From Streptomyces endophytica (lineage in GTDB: Bacteria > Actinomycetota > Actinomycetes > Streptomycetales > Streptomycetaceae): a stretch of DNA of 64,000 nt. Positions 1-9,070 of this stretch are shown one piece after another. The notes beneath the pieces are model-generated. The model was not told the origin of the DNA and ran no database searches. It worked only from the letters and a program-made list of their open reading frames with translations. Where the stretch lies: the NCBI RefSeq assembly GCF_026153355.1, contig NZ_CP110636.1, positions 2,976,001 through 3,040,000 of the forward strand, in the 5' to 3' direction. The position numbers and the translations under genes are program-made. Each line of letters starts with the position of its first letter. The stretch's first letter is position 1.

Positions 1-427
1 CGGCGGTACCGCGTACGGCCCCGGCTGCCGTGCCGGACCGGGCGGGCGGCCGCAGGATCCGCCGCGAGACCAGATAGCCGGCCGGCAGCGCGAAGGCGGC
101 GGCGGCCAGCGGCGCCAGCGCGCTGTTCATCCCGCACCAGCCGACCAGCGCCACCAGCCCGGCGCTCTGCATGCCGTAGTTGGTGACCTGGGTCAGCGGG
201 AACAGCAGGAACTTCCGCCAGCTCGGGCGGGTGCGGTAGGTGAAGTAGGTGTTGAGCAGGAACGAGCCGGTCATGCTCAGCGCGAAGGCGAGGCTGTAGG
301 CGGCGAAGTACGGCAGCAGGCGGTGCAGCGGCAGGTAACAGGCGTAGAACGTCGCGGTGTTGACTCCGCCGACGACGGCGAAGCGCACCGGCTGGGCCCA
401 GCCCCCGCCCGCGGACCGGCCGGCCAT
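1..427 (-). CDS. GtrA-family membrane protein (partial, runs off the left edge)
   Basis: 142 codons are visible from an ATG at 427; no stop is reached before the window edge. The start overlaps the TGA of the upstream glycosyltransferase (ATGA), so the two are translationally coupled. The protein opens MAGRSAGGGW and has about four hydrophobic segments, with the typical GtrA signature FAVVGGVNTATFY near residue 16 and NTYFTYR in the middle. GtrA proteins are small four-TM proteins proposed to flip polyprenyl-phosphate sugars made by a GtrB-type transferase. Its position directly after a GtrB-like gene and a YfhO-like gene supports that role. The sugar and acceptor are unknown. Confidence 0.85.
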   Translation of the reverse strand, partial: MAGRSAGGGWAQPVRFAVVGGVNTATFYACYLPLHRLLPYFAAYSLAFALSMTGSFLLNTYFTYRTRPSWRKFLLFPLTQVTNYGMQSAGLVALVGWCGMNSALAPLAAAAFALPAGYLVSRRILRPPARSGTAAGAVRGTA

Positions 428-1412
428 CAGCCGGCCTGCGACCCGGCGGTGGCGGCGTCCGCGGGCCCGGCGGCGGCGCTCAGCGCGGCCTCGGCGGCGT
501 TGCCCTCCTTGACCAGGTAGTGCGGGCGCCGCTTGGCCTCGTGGTAGATCCGGCCGATGTACTCGCCGATCAGCCCGAGCATCACCATCTGCAGCCCGCC
601 CAGGCCCACGATGATCGCCACCAGCGTCACATAGCCGGGCGCGGTGACCCCGCCGACGACGGCCGCCGCGACGATCCACAGGGTGTAGAGCGCGGCGAGC
701 CCGGCCAGGCCGAGACCGGCGTAGATGGCCAGCCGCAGCGGCCGGCTGTTGAAGGAGAGCATCCCGTCGATGCCGTAGTTGACCAGCGCGCCGAGCCGCC
801 ACTTGGTCTCGCCGGCCTCCCGGACCGCGTTGCGGTAGTCGAAGGTGACGGTGTCGAAGCCGATCCAGGAGAACAGGCCCTTGGAGAAGCGGTTGTACTC
901 CGGCAGTGCCAGCAGCGCGTCCACAGCCTTGCGCGACAGCAGCCGGAAGTCCCCGACGCCGTCGGCGAGTTCGACGTCGACCCAGGTGTTGACGGCCCGG
1001 TAGTAGCAGCGGCTCAGCGCGGACCGCAGCCGCCGCTCGCCGTCCCGGCTGCGCCGCGCGACGACCTGGTCGTGCCCCAGCTGGTAGAGGTCGAGCATCT
1101 TCTCGATGAGGTCCGGCGGATGCTGCAGGTCGGCGTCCATCAGGATCACCGCGTCGCCGGTGGCCGCCCGCAGCCGGCCAGCATGGCGGGCTCCTTGCCG
1201 AAGTTGCGGCTGAACGACAGGTAGCGGGTGGTGCCCCGGTGCTGCTGGGCCAGGCCGCGCAGCCGGGCCAGGGTGCCGTCGGTGCTGCCGTCGTCGACGT
1301 AGCACAGCTCGTGGGCGACGCCGAGGCGGGCGAGGACCGCCCGGACCGCCTCGTCGAAGCGGGCCAGCACGGCCTCCTCGTTGTAGCAGGGGACGACGAT
1401 GGAGAGCTTCAT
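427..1412 (-). CDS. GtrB/CsbB-like polyprenyl-phosphate glycosyltransferase (GT2), with one frame break
   Basis: Starts at ATG 1412 after GGAG, overlapping the upstream stop by 4 bp. The N-terminus MKLSIVVPCYNEE, the YVDDGSTDG motif and, after the break, VILMDADLQHPPDLI are the GT2 nucleotide-sugar and metal-binding motifs. Two C-terminal TM helices precede GLIGEYIGRIYHEAKRRPHY, which is diagnostic of the GtrB/CsbB/DPM-like subgroup transferring a sugar to undecaprenyl phosphate. The reading frame is broken near 1180: the first frame ends 88 codons in, and restoring one C before TGCGG joins FGKEPAMLAG to LRAATGDAVILMDAD. I treat this as a sequence error. It is partnered with GtrA downstream and YfhO upstream. 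Confidence 0.85.
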
Positions 1413-4060
1413 CCGCGGGTCTCCTTGGTGGTGCGACGCCGGGACCGGCCGCGGCCCCGTAGCTGGCCCCCCACCGCCACCGCGCCGGCCGCCAGCCCGG
1501 CCGCGCCGCTCGCCGCCAGCCCCGCACGCAGGCCCGGCGGCAGGTACGTGCAGGTCAGCCGGGTCGCCCCGGGCCGCAGCGGTACCGCCAGCAGCCCGCC
1601 GTGCGAGGCCGGCGCGCGCCGCGGCCCGCCGTCCACCGCACAGCCCCACCCCGCGACGGCCGGCAGCGCCAGCACCGCGTGCCCCCGGCTGCCGCGCGGC
1701 AGCCGGGCGGTCAGCCGGTGCCCGCCCGCGGTCAGCGCCACCGGCCCGCGCAGCGCGCGCACCGCCCGGTCCAGCGCGCCCGGCGGCAGACAGCCCAGCG
1801 GGCGCGCGGGCAGCCACTGGCTGCCCCGGCCGATGAACCGCACCGCGACCGTCCCGTCGTCCGGCACCCGCCCCAGCACCCGCACCGGGTTGGCGGTGGT
1901 GTCCGCCCGGCCGATGCCCTTGGTGCGGGCGCCCAGCCCGCTGACCTGGCCCCAGAACCAGGGCGCGTACCAGACCACGGTGCCGCCGCGGGTGCAGCGG
2001 GCGGTGAAGGTGGTGCCCGCGCCGTTCGGGCCGGCCAGGGGCGTGGCCGCGGCGGGCAGCGCGGACGGCGGCAGCAGCCAGCCGCCGCGTCCGCGCACCG
2101 GCGCGGTGCCCGCGGTGGGTGTCAGCTCCGGCACCTCGTAGACGGCCGCGCCCAGCACCCGTTCCTGGCGCGCGAACACGCTCTCCGGGCCGCGCGGCGG
2201 GGCCGCCAGGCGGCCGCGCACGGTCAGCAGCGGGGCCGGCGCCGGGCGGGCGCGGTCCACGGTGAAGTGGCCGCGGGGGTCCTGCGGCGCGGGGAGCAGC
2301 GAACTGCCGACGCCCATCAGGGCCCGGCCCACCGGGTCCTCGAAGCTGAGGGTGTGACGGCCCCTCATGTACCAGCCGGCGCCCAGGTCCCGCAGGGCGC
2401 GGGCGGTGGCCGCGGGCACGTAACTGCTGTAGTAGGCGCCGCCCTCACCGCCGAGCAGCAGCGGGTCGTTGTTGGCGAACTCGTGCGGCCCCGGGTCGGT
2501 GCGCGAGCGCGGCCAGTCGTCGCGGGCGGCGAGGCCGGCGCGGGCCGCCAGGGACGCCCGGGTCATGGTGATCTTGGGCCGGAACCAGGCGATCTTGCCC
2601 CGTACGGCCGTCACCGAGAACACCGTGTACGACGAGGTGAGCAGCACCGTGCCGGCCAGTGCCGCGGTGAGCGCGGTCCGCGGGCCGGTCCGGGGGCCGG
2701 CGGTGGGCAGCACCGCCAGCGCGGTCAGCGCCGCCAGGGCCGCGGTGCCGCCGCCGGCCACCAGGATCCAGGTCGCCGCACCGACCGCCCCCTGGTCCCG
2801 GCACGCCCACGCCAGCAGCGCCACCAGCGCCCCGCCGGCGGCCAGTTCGCCGGCCCGGGGCCGGTGCGCCAGCGCCAGCCAGGAGATCATCACGAGGATC
2901 CCGCTGAGCACGAACGCGGCCCGGTACGGGCTGCCGTTGGGCAGCGCCAGCCCGTGCCACAGCAGGATCGTCGGCCGCCAGACGAACGAGACGGCCACCC
3001 CCAGTGCCAGCGCGTACCAGGCGAGGCGGGCCCGCACCGGCACCGCCCGGACGAACGGGAAGGCGGCGACCAGCAGCAGCCCCGGCACGCCGATGAAGAT
3101 GTTGGGCGTGGGCACCCCGCCGTGGCCGCCGGGCAGCAGCTGCGCCAGCTGGTACAGCACGGGGGGCCGCGCCTCGTAGGAGACCGGGGGAGCGGGCTGG
3201 GCCGCCCGGCTGGCCCGGAGGGTGACGGTCAGGACGGGCGCGGCGAGCCCGATCCCGGCCAGCGTCGCCGTCACCGCCCGGCCGGCCGCCCGCAGCCGCG
3301 CGCCCGGCGGCATCCCGGCCGCCGTGCCCAGCCGCACCGCCAGCACCAGCCCGGTCGCCAGGGTGGCCATCGCCGCCGTGTAGAAGTTGCCCGCCCAGGC
3401 CAGCGCGACCAGCAGCGTCCCGGCCACCCAGCGGGTGCGCCGCAGGCACCAGTCCGCGGCGATCCCCAGCAGCGGCAGCGCCACCGGCCCCCACATCCAC
3501 ATCGGGTCCGCGGCACCGTCGTTCAGCACCCAGGCGCACAGCGCGTAGCCCACCGACAAAAGCGCCCGCAGCGTCCCGGAGCCGGGGTGCAGCCGGCCGA
3601 GGAGGACGGTCATCAGGGCGGCGGCCAGGCCGATGCTGCACAGCGTGACCAGGAAGACCGGAAGGTCCGCCGCCGCGCGCGGGAAGAGGCCGACGAGCAG
3701 CGAGAACGGGTTCATCAGATACGTGAGGAAGTCCGCGAGGAACGGCACCCCGTATCCGCTGCTCCAGTTGAAGAACAGATCGCCGGCGGCCTGGCCGTGC
3801 AGCAGGTCCCAGAGCCGGGCGTGGAACGGCACGAACTGATTGCCGAGGTCGTTGACGGCGCGCGAGCGCGGCCCGAACGGGTAGCTGCCGTACACGGCCA
3901 GCCCCAGGCAGTACGCCACCGTGGACAGCGCCGCCGCCGTCCAGGGGGCGGTCCACCGTCGTGGCGGCCGGTCCGCCGCCGGGCGGTCCCCTCCGGGCAG
4001 CGGCCGGGCAACCTCCCGGGGCCGGAGCGCCTCTTGGGGGGTGGCGGGCGTCGGAGCCAC
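1409..4060 (-). CDS. YfhO-family integral membrane protein (probable GT-C glycosyltransferase)
   Basis: About 883 residues. The N-terminal half is polytopic (roughly 12 TM helices), with the conserved stretches NDLGNQFVPFHA, FFNWSSGYGVPF and DFLTYLMNPFSLL around residues 70-130, typical of YfhO. The C-terminal third is an extracytoplasmic soluble domain closed by one more TM helix and a basic tail. In Firmicutes, YfhO works with a CsbB/GtrB-type enzyme to glycosylate lipoteichoic acid. The same trio is adjacent here, so it probably takes the flipped polyprenyl-linked sugar and modifies a wall polymer (inference). GTG at 4060 is chosen over GTG 4066 because GGAGGA lies 6 nt before 4060 but abuts 4066. 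Confidence 0.85.
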   Translation of the reverse strand: MAPTPATPQEALRPREVARPLPGGDRPAADRPPRRWTAPWTAAALSTVAYCLGLAVYGSYPFGPRSRAVNDLGNQFVPFHARLWDLLHGQAAGDLFFNWSSGYGVPFLADFLTYLMNPFSLLVGLFPRAAADLPVFLVTLCSIGLAAALMTVLLGRLHPGSGTLRALLSVGYALCAWVLNDGAADPMWMWGPVALPLLGIAADWCLRRTRWVAGTLLVALAWAGNFYTAAMATLATGLVLAVRLGTAAGMPPGARLRAAGRAVTATLAGIGLAAPVLTVTLRASRAAQPAPPVSYEARPPVLYQLAQLLPGGHGGVPTPNIFIGVPGLLLVAAFPFVRAVPVRARLAWYALALGVAVSFVWRPTILLWHGLALPNGSPYRAAFVLSGILVMISWLALAHRPRAGELAAGGALVALLAWACRDQGAVGAATWILVAGGGTAALAALTALAVLPTAGPRTGPRTALTAALAGTVLLTSSYTVFSVTAVRGKIAWFRPKITMTRASLAARAGLAARDDWPRSRTDPGPHEFANNDPLLLGGEGGAYYSSYVPAATARALRDLGAGWYMRGRHTLSFEDPVGRALMGVGSSLLPAPQDPRGHFTVDRARPAPAPLLTVRGRLAAPPRGPESVFARQERVLGAAVYEVPELTPTAGTAPVRGRGGWLLPPSALPAAATPLAGPNGAGTTFTARCTRGGTVVWYAPWFWGQVSGLGARTKGIGRADTTANPVRVLGRVPDDGTVAVRFIGRGSQWLPARPLGCLPPGALDRAVRALRGPVALTAGGHRLTARLPRGSRGHAVLALPAVAGWGCAVDGGPRRAPASHGGLLAVPLRPGATRLTCTYLPPGLRAGLAASGAAGLAAGAVAVGGQLRGRGRSRRRTTKETRG

Positions 4061-4066
4061 CGGCAC

Positions 4067-4141
4067 TCCTCCACGGTCGGCGAACGTTCAGTCAACGTTA
4101 TATGTCTTAATAGTCTGTTTTGCCTCGCTGGAGTACTGCGT
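4067..4141. promoter_or_regulatory. Divergent AT-rich promoter region
   Basis: The gap between the YfhO gene (minus) and the GT2 gene (plus) contains an unusually AT-rich stretch for this genome (around 4086-4120, with ATAT and TTAATAG runs), suggesting back-to-back promoters. No single -35/-10 pair is convincing enough to assign. Confidence 0.35.
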
Positions 4142-5699
4142 ATGCCGAGGGACACCGAGGACAACCCCCGCACCACACCGATGACCCGCGCCACCCCGGC
4201 CGTCTCGGTGATCGTGCCCGTCCACAACACGCTGCCCTACCTCGACCGCTGCCTCGGCTCCGTCTTCGCGCAGACCCTCGACCCGCACCGCATCGAGATC
4301 ATCGCCGTCGACGACGGCTCCACCGACGGCAGCACCGAGTGGCTCACCGACGCCGCCCGCCGCAACCCCCGCCTCACCGTCGTCCGCCAGCACGCCTCCG
4401 GCGGCGCCGGCAAACCCCGCAAACACCGGCCTGGACCGCGCCACCGGCGACTACGTCTTCTTCCTCGACTCCGACGACCGCCTCGGCCCCGAAGCCCTCG
4501 ACCGCCTCACCCGCATGGCCCAGACCCACGGCTCCGACGTCGTCTACGGCCGCATCGTCGGCGCCGACGGCCGCGCCGCCCCGGTCGACCTGCGCACCAC
4601 CAGCCCCGCCGTCTCCGTCTTCGACTCGCCCGTCTACTGGTCCCTGGCCGCCTACAAACTCTTCCGCCGCGCCTTCCTCGAAACCCACCGGCTGCGCTTC
4701 GTCGAGGGCCGCCTGCTCGGCGAGGACCTCCCCTTCGGCATCGAAGCGCTGCTGCGCGCCCGCACCGTCTCCGTCCTCGCCGACTACGACTGCTACTACC
4801 TCCACGGCCGCGCCGACGACAGCAACGCCAGCCGCCAGGACGTCGACTGGCCCGACTACCTCCACTACATCGGCGACGTCCTCGACACCGTCGCCGCCGA
4901 GGTCCCGCCCGGCCCCGACCGCGACAAACTGATGACGCGTCACTTCCACGGCGAGATCCTCATGCCCTTCGGCCCCGCCTACCTCGCCCGCACCCCCGCC
5001 GGCCGGCACCGGATGACGGCCGCCGCCCGCCCCTCGTCCGCCGCTACCTCACCGACCGCATACGCACCGCCCTGCCGCCCCGCCTCCGGCTGCGCGCCCA
5101 CTGCCTCGACGCCGGCGACGACGACGCACTGGCCGCCGTCGTCCGCGCCGACACCGGACCCGTCCCCACCCAGGTCGACCCCGACGGCCGGGTCCACGCC
5201 CGCTACCCGTACTTCCGCGACCCGCACCACCCGCTGCCCGACGCCTGCTACGACCTCACCGACCGGGTCGTCCTGCGCCAGCGGCTGACCGGCCGCCACT
5301 GGACCGGCACCGTCCTCCGCCTGGCCGGCACCGCCGCCCTGCCGCACCTCGACACCACCGCGGTCACCCTCGTCCTGCACCGCGCCGGCGCCACCCACCA
5401 CCTCCCCGCCCACTACGCGGACGGCCACTGGCAGGCGGAACTCGACCCGGCCACCGCCGCCGGCGGCGCGCCCCTCGCCGACGGCATCTGGGGCCTCAAG
5501 ATCGCCGTCACCGGACACGGCACCACCACGGACGGCGCCCCGGGCCCCGCCGTCCACCGTGCGGCCTGGCTCGTCCCCGAAACCCCGTTGTCCGCCGCCG
5601 ACCTCGCCCCGCCCCCTGCCGCCCGGCCCGGCCACCGCCGCCCTGTTCCTCTCCCGCCCGCACGGCCACCTCCACCTGCGGCTGACCGCCCCGGAATGA
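4142..5699 (+). CDS. GT2-family glycosyltransferase with C-terminal accessory domain, three frame breaks
   Basis: ATG 4142 lies 8 nt after GGAG. The GT-A domain carries VSVIVPVHNT, IIAVDDGSTDGS and FFLDSDDRL. The rest (GRIVGADGRAA, GRLLGEDLPFGIE and a beta-rich C-terminal region) matches the actinobacterial teichoic-acid-type GT2 architecture also seen at 7140-8831. The frame breaks three times: an extra A in the AAA run at about 4421, a missing C in the C run at about 5030, and an extra C at about 5614. Each correction restores conserved sequence, and the last gives an end LHLRLTAPE with TGA at 5697. Three small homopolymer indels in one gene suggest sequencing error, but a decayed gene cannot be excluded. 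Confidence 0.7.
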
Positions 5700-5767
5700 G
5701 CCGCCACACCGTGCACCCGCCGCCCGGCGGGAGCACTCTGGTAGGAGCGGTTCCGGAGGTGATGGTG

Positions 5768-6046
5768 ATGCTGCAGACAGCTGTCGGATGGCACGTCGAG
5801 ATGGAATTCGAGGAGGACAACCACCGCACGCGCGCGGCCGCCCTCGTGCGGCTCCCGGACGGCACCGAGGTCCGGTCCCACGGGTACGCCAGCCGCCACC
5901 CCGCCGACTCCAACCAGCCGCGGGTCGGCGAGGAGGTCGCCGGGGCCAGGGCACTCAACGAACTGGCGATGAAACTGCTGACCAAGGCCCACGACGAGAT
6001 CGACGAGGCGTCCGGGCGGACGTCGTATCCGCTGACCACCCGCTGA
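5768..6046 (+). CDS. DUF1876 (dsRBD-fold) small protein
   Basis: A 92-aa acidic protein beginning MLQTAVGWHVEMEFEED. It contains TRAAALVRLPDGTEVRSHG and an Asp/Glu-rich C-terminal helix, the pattern of the DUF1876 family common in Streptomyces, whose fold resembles a double-stranded-RNA-binding domain. ATG 5768 is preferred over ATG 5762 because GGAGGT ends at 5760, leaving 7 nt. The gene stands alone between a GT2 gene and the convergent galE. Function is unknown. Confidence 0.8.
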   Translation: MLQTAVGWHVEMEFEEDNHRTRAAALVRLPDGTEVRSHGYASRHPADSNQPRVGEEVAGARALNELAMKLLTKAHDEIDEASGRTSYPLTTR

Positions 6047-6091
6047 CCGCCCCGACCGGCCGGGACCCGCGGGCCGGCCGGGCCCCGCCGA

Positions 6092-6118
6092 CCGGGCGGG
6101 ACCCGCCGGCCCGCCCGG
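6092..6118. terminator. Bidirectional terminator candidate
   Basis: A perfect 9-bp GC stem (6092-6100 with 6110-6118) and 9-nt loop lies between the convergent DUF1876 and galE genes. There is no U-tract, as is usual in Streptomyces. Confidence 0.5.
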
Positions 6119-6120
6119 GG

Positions 6121-7098
6121 TCAGGCCTCCGGGTGGTGGTGGCGCCAGCCCGCCCACGCCGACGTGACCATGTCCCGCACGTCGTGCCGGGCCTTCCAGC
6201 CCAGCTCCGCGCCGATCCGGTCGGCGGCCGCCACCACCCGCGCCGGGTCACCCGGCCGGCGCGGCGTCACCTCGGGCGTCACGCCCTCGTACCCGGTGAC
6301 CTCCGCGATCAGACGGATCAGCTCGCGCACCGAAACGCCCTCGCCGCGCCCGATGTTCAGGGTCAGGTCCCGCACCGGGCCCGGCCCGGCGAGCTTCCGG
6401 GCCGCCGCCACATGCGCCTCGGCGAGATCGGCGACATGGATGTAGTCGCGGATGCAGGTGCCGTCCGGCGTGTCGTAGTCGTCACCGAAGATCCGCGGCG
6501 CGGCACCCGCCGTCAGCCGCTCGAACACCATCGGCACGATGTTGAAGACGCCCGTGTCGGCCAGCTCCGGGGCGGCCGCACCGGCCACGTTGAAGTACCG
6601 CAGACAGGCCGTGGAGATGCCGTGCGCCTTCCCCACCGCCCGCGCCATCCACTCCCCGACCAGCTTCGTCTCCCCGTACGGGTTGATCGGCAGGCACGGG
6701 GTGTCCTCGGTCACCAGCTCCACGTCCGGCATGCCGTACACCGCCGCCGACGACGAGAACACCAGCCGGGCCACGCCGCCCGCCGCCATCGCCTCCAGCA
6801 GCGTCTGCAGCCCGTGCACGTTCTCCCGGTAGTACAGCAGCGGCATCTCGACGGACTCGCCGACCTGCTTCTTCGCCGCCAGATGCACCACATCGGTCAC
6901 GCCGTGCTCGGCGATCGCCGTGTCCAGCACCGCCCGGTCGAGCGTGGAGCCGACGACCAGCGGCACGTCGTCGGGAATCCGGGCGGCCACGCCCGTCGTC
7001 AGGTCGTCCAGCACGACGACCCGCTCGCCCGCCTGCCGCAGGGCCCGTACGACATGGGAGCCGATGTAACCGGCACCACCCGTGATCAAGTAAGACAT
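6121..7098 (-). CDS. galE: UDP-glucose 4-epimerase
   Basis: 325 aa, full length for the family. It has the extended-SDR Rossmann motif TGGAGYIGSH at residues 6-15, the SSSAAVYG segment with the catalytic Ser/Thr region near 115, and the catalytic pair YGETK (Tyr141, Lys145). CIRDYIHVADLAEAH is the typical GalE signature. It interconverts UDP-glucose and UDP-galactose in the cytoplasm. Flanking glycosyltransferases suggest it supplies UDP-galactose for surface glycans. ATG 7098 is chosen over ATG 7107 because AGGA lies 8 nt upstream of it. Confidence 0.95.
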   Translation of the reverse strand: MSYLITGGAGYIGSHVVRALRQAGERVVVLDDLTTGVAARIPDDVPLVVGSTLDRAVLDTAIAEHGVTDVVHLAAKKQVGESVEMPLLYYRENVHGLQTLLEAMAAGGVARLVFSSSAAVYGMPDVELVTEDTPCLPINPYGETKLVGEWMARAVGKAHGISTACLRYFNVAGAAAPELADTGVFNIVPMVFERLTAGAAPRIFGDDYDTPDGTCIRDYIHVADLAEAHVAAARKLAGPGPVRDLTLNIGRGEGVSVRELIRLIAEVTGYEGVTPEVTPRRPGDPARVVAAADRIGAELGWKARHDVRDMVTSAWAGWRHHHPEA

Positions 7099-7139
7099 GA
7101 CGCCCATCCTAGGAGCGAGGAAGTCGGACAACGACAAGG

Positions 7140-8831
7140 TCAGCGGCGCAGCCGGCGCGCCGCGATCCGCCAGACGCTGCGCAGCCCCGACGCCACCCGC
7201 AGCGACAGCGCACCGCCCGTCGTCGCGTACGGCTGCACCAGCAGCACCGTGTGCCGCCGGCTCGGCAGCACCCGCCGCCGCAGCCCCGGCCCGGTCGCCC
7301 GCAGCGCGGCCCGGAAACCCGCCCCGTCGGCACAGCTGACCCGCGCCATCAGGTCCCACGGCTCCGGATCGGCCGCCGCCCTGCCGGTCCCCTCGGTCAG
7401 CGCCTCCAGGTCCAGCACGACCTCCGCCGTCCAGCACACCGCCGCACTCCCCGAGGCGCCCGCGGCCGCCCGGGTCAGGGTCGCGGTGTGCACCGGGCCC
7501 CGCCGGTCGTCCCGGCGCCGCCGCAGCTCCACATCGATGCTCTCCGGGCCCGCCGCCGCCAGCCGCCCGTACAGGTCGTGCACCCGCAGCCGCAGCACAC
7601 TGCGGCCGCCCACCGACGGCTCCGCGTCGATCGTCACCGGCAGCCGGCCTATCGGCTTCGTGCCCAGCGCGTCCAGCTCCACCTCGGGCAGGTCCGGCGA
7701 CCACACCGCCCGCCCGCCGGACTCCGCGTACGGCGGCAGCAGCCGCCCCGGACGGCTCGCCAGCTGCGTGATCCGGTCCAGGTCCCGCGGCGCCGGCGAC
7801 GCCAGCACCACCCGCGCCAGCCACCGCGACGGCGCCCGCGCCGCCCGCAGCGCCGCCTCGTCGAAACCCCCCAGGTACTCCCGGGTCAGCCGCCACCACT
7901 CCGCCCGGTAGTCCGCACCACGGGTGTGCAGCTCCCGCACGTACATCCGCAGATCATGATCGAGGAACTTGGTGGCCGCCGCCTGCGCCAGCACCGGCGA
8001 CCCCGCCTCCCGGAAGATCTCCACACTCGCCCGGTGCGCCGCGATCCGCGCCTCCCAGTTCGCGACGTCCTTGCGGTTCAGCGAGATCGACTGCCGCGCC
8101 GCCGACCGGCGCACATGCCAGACGTAGACGCTGTCCGGCACCGTCGCGATCCGCGGCGCCGCCGCCAGCACCTGCGCGGTGAACACGAAGTCCTCGTACG
8201 TGAACCGGCCCTCGGGGAACGCGATCGCGTGCTTCGCCAGGAACTCCCGCTCGTACAGCTTGTTCACGCACAGCGTGTCCCGCACCAGCTGCGGACTGGC
8301 CTCCGCCGGCTCGTGCACCGCCGCCTCCCGGTACAGACCCGGCTGCCACGGCACGTCCCGCCGCGCCGGCAGCTCCCGCCGCACGCACGCACCCGACACC
8401 ACCGGCGCGTCGTACCGCAGCGCCGCCGACAGCAGCGCCCGCACCGCACCCGGCGGCAGCACGTCGTCACTGTCCAGGAACATCACGAACCGGCCCGTCG
8501 CGGCCCGCAGACCCTCGTTACGGGGCGTGCCGCAGCCGCCGCTGTTCTCACTGCGGTGGATCACCCGCAGCCGCGGCTCGGTACGGGCCAGATCGTCCAG
8601 GGCGGCACCGGTGCCGTCGGTGGAGGCGTCGTTCACCGCGATCACCTCGGTGACCGTGTCACCGGGAACCTCCTGAGCGAGCGCGGAACGCACCGCATCA
8701 CCGACATGGCCGGCATCGTTGAACGCGATGACGACGATGCTGACCTGCGCGGAGGGCGTGATGGTGGGCCCCGGCAGCTGCTCAGGGGCTTCTTTCACAG
8801 TCACTAAATCTACATTTCGTGTCGACAGCAT
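7140..8831 (-). CDS. GT2-family glycosyltransferase with C-terminal beta-rich domain
   Basis: 563 aa and uninterrupted. After a short tail, VSIVVIAFNDAGHV (about residue 30), VIAVNDASTDGTG and FVMFLDSDDVL form the GT-A fold. CVNKLYEREFL and RFTYEDFVFTAQ mark the acceptor half. Residues of about 350-563 form a separate beta-rich region, like the C-terminal domains of teichoic-acid glycosyltransferases. It probably adds a sugar to a wall polymer (inference). The upstream Shine-Dalgarno is weak, and a start slightly downstream is possible. It lies 41 bp before galE on the same strand, so the two may be co-transcribed. Confidence 0.85.
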   Translation of the reverse strand: MLSTRNVDLVTVKEAPEQLPGPTITPSAQVSIVVIAFNDAGHVGDAVRSALAQEVPGDTVTEVIAVNDASTDGTGAALDDLARTEPRLRVIHRSENSGGCGTPRNEGLRAATGRFVMFLDSDDVLPPGAVRALLSAALRYDAPVVSGACVRRELPARRDVPWQPGLYREAAVHEPAEASPQLVRDTLCVNKLYEREFLAKHAIAFPEGRFTYEDFVFTAQVLAAAPRIATVPDSVYVWHVRRSAARQSISLNRKDVANWEARIAAHRASVEIFREAGSPVLAQAAATKFLDHDLRMYVRELHTRGADYRAEWWRLTREYLGGFDEAALRAARAPSRWLARVVLASPAPRDLDRITQLASRPGRLLPPYAESGGRAVWSPDLPEVELDALGTKPIGRLPVTIDAEPSVGGRSVLRLRVHDLYGRLAAAGPESIDVELRRRRDDRRGPVHTATLTRAAAGASGSAAVCWTAEVVLDLEALTEGTGRAAADPEPWDLMARVSCADGAGFRAALRATGPGLRRRVLPSRRHTVLLVQPYATTGGALSLRVASGLRSVWRIAARRLRR

Positions 8832-9070
8832 CTCTTGGCGCGAGCGGGATCCGAACCCATATCCGATGGGTCAGAGGGCGAAACCCGCCGAGCGGTTGCA
8901 CTCCTCGCCCCGCTTTTCCGCCGTATTGCCGTCTCGTGACCGGGCAGAGCACCGGGCTCGGGTGCGCAAGGACCCGACAGCCCGCCGCGGACCCCTGCAC
9001 ATGCTGTAACGACGCGAATGGCGTGCGATGCCGATCCGCGCGCCATCACCTTGCCGCGGACCGGCAACCC

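Noticed and set aside
1601..6046. Very long open frame on the plus strand across the YfhO gene
   Set aside because: It is the antisense shadow of the GC-rich Yf hO gene until about 4,100; only its last parts overlap real plus-strand genes.
8836..8911. A 76-nt minus-strand segment resembling a tRNA (6 of 7 acceptor pairs, GGGTTCGGATCCC T-arm-like)
   Set aside because: The T-stem has only three good pairs, the T-loop deviates, and no anticodon arm folds; ACCCAT...ATGGGT pairs instead. At most a remnant.
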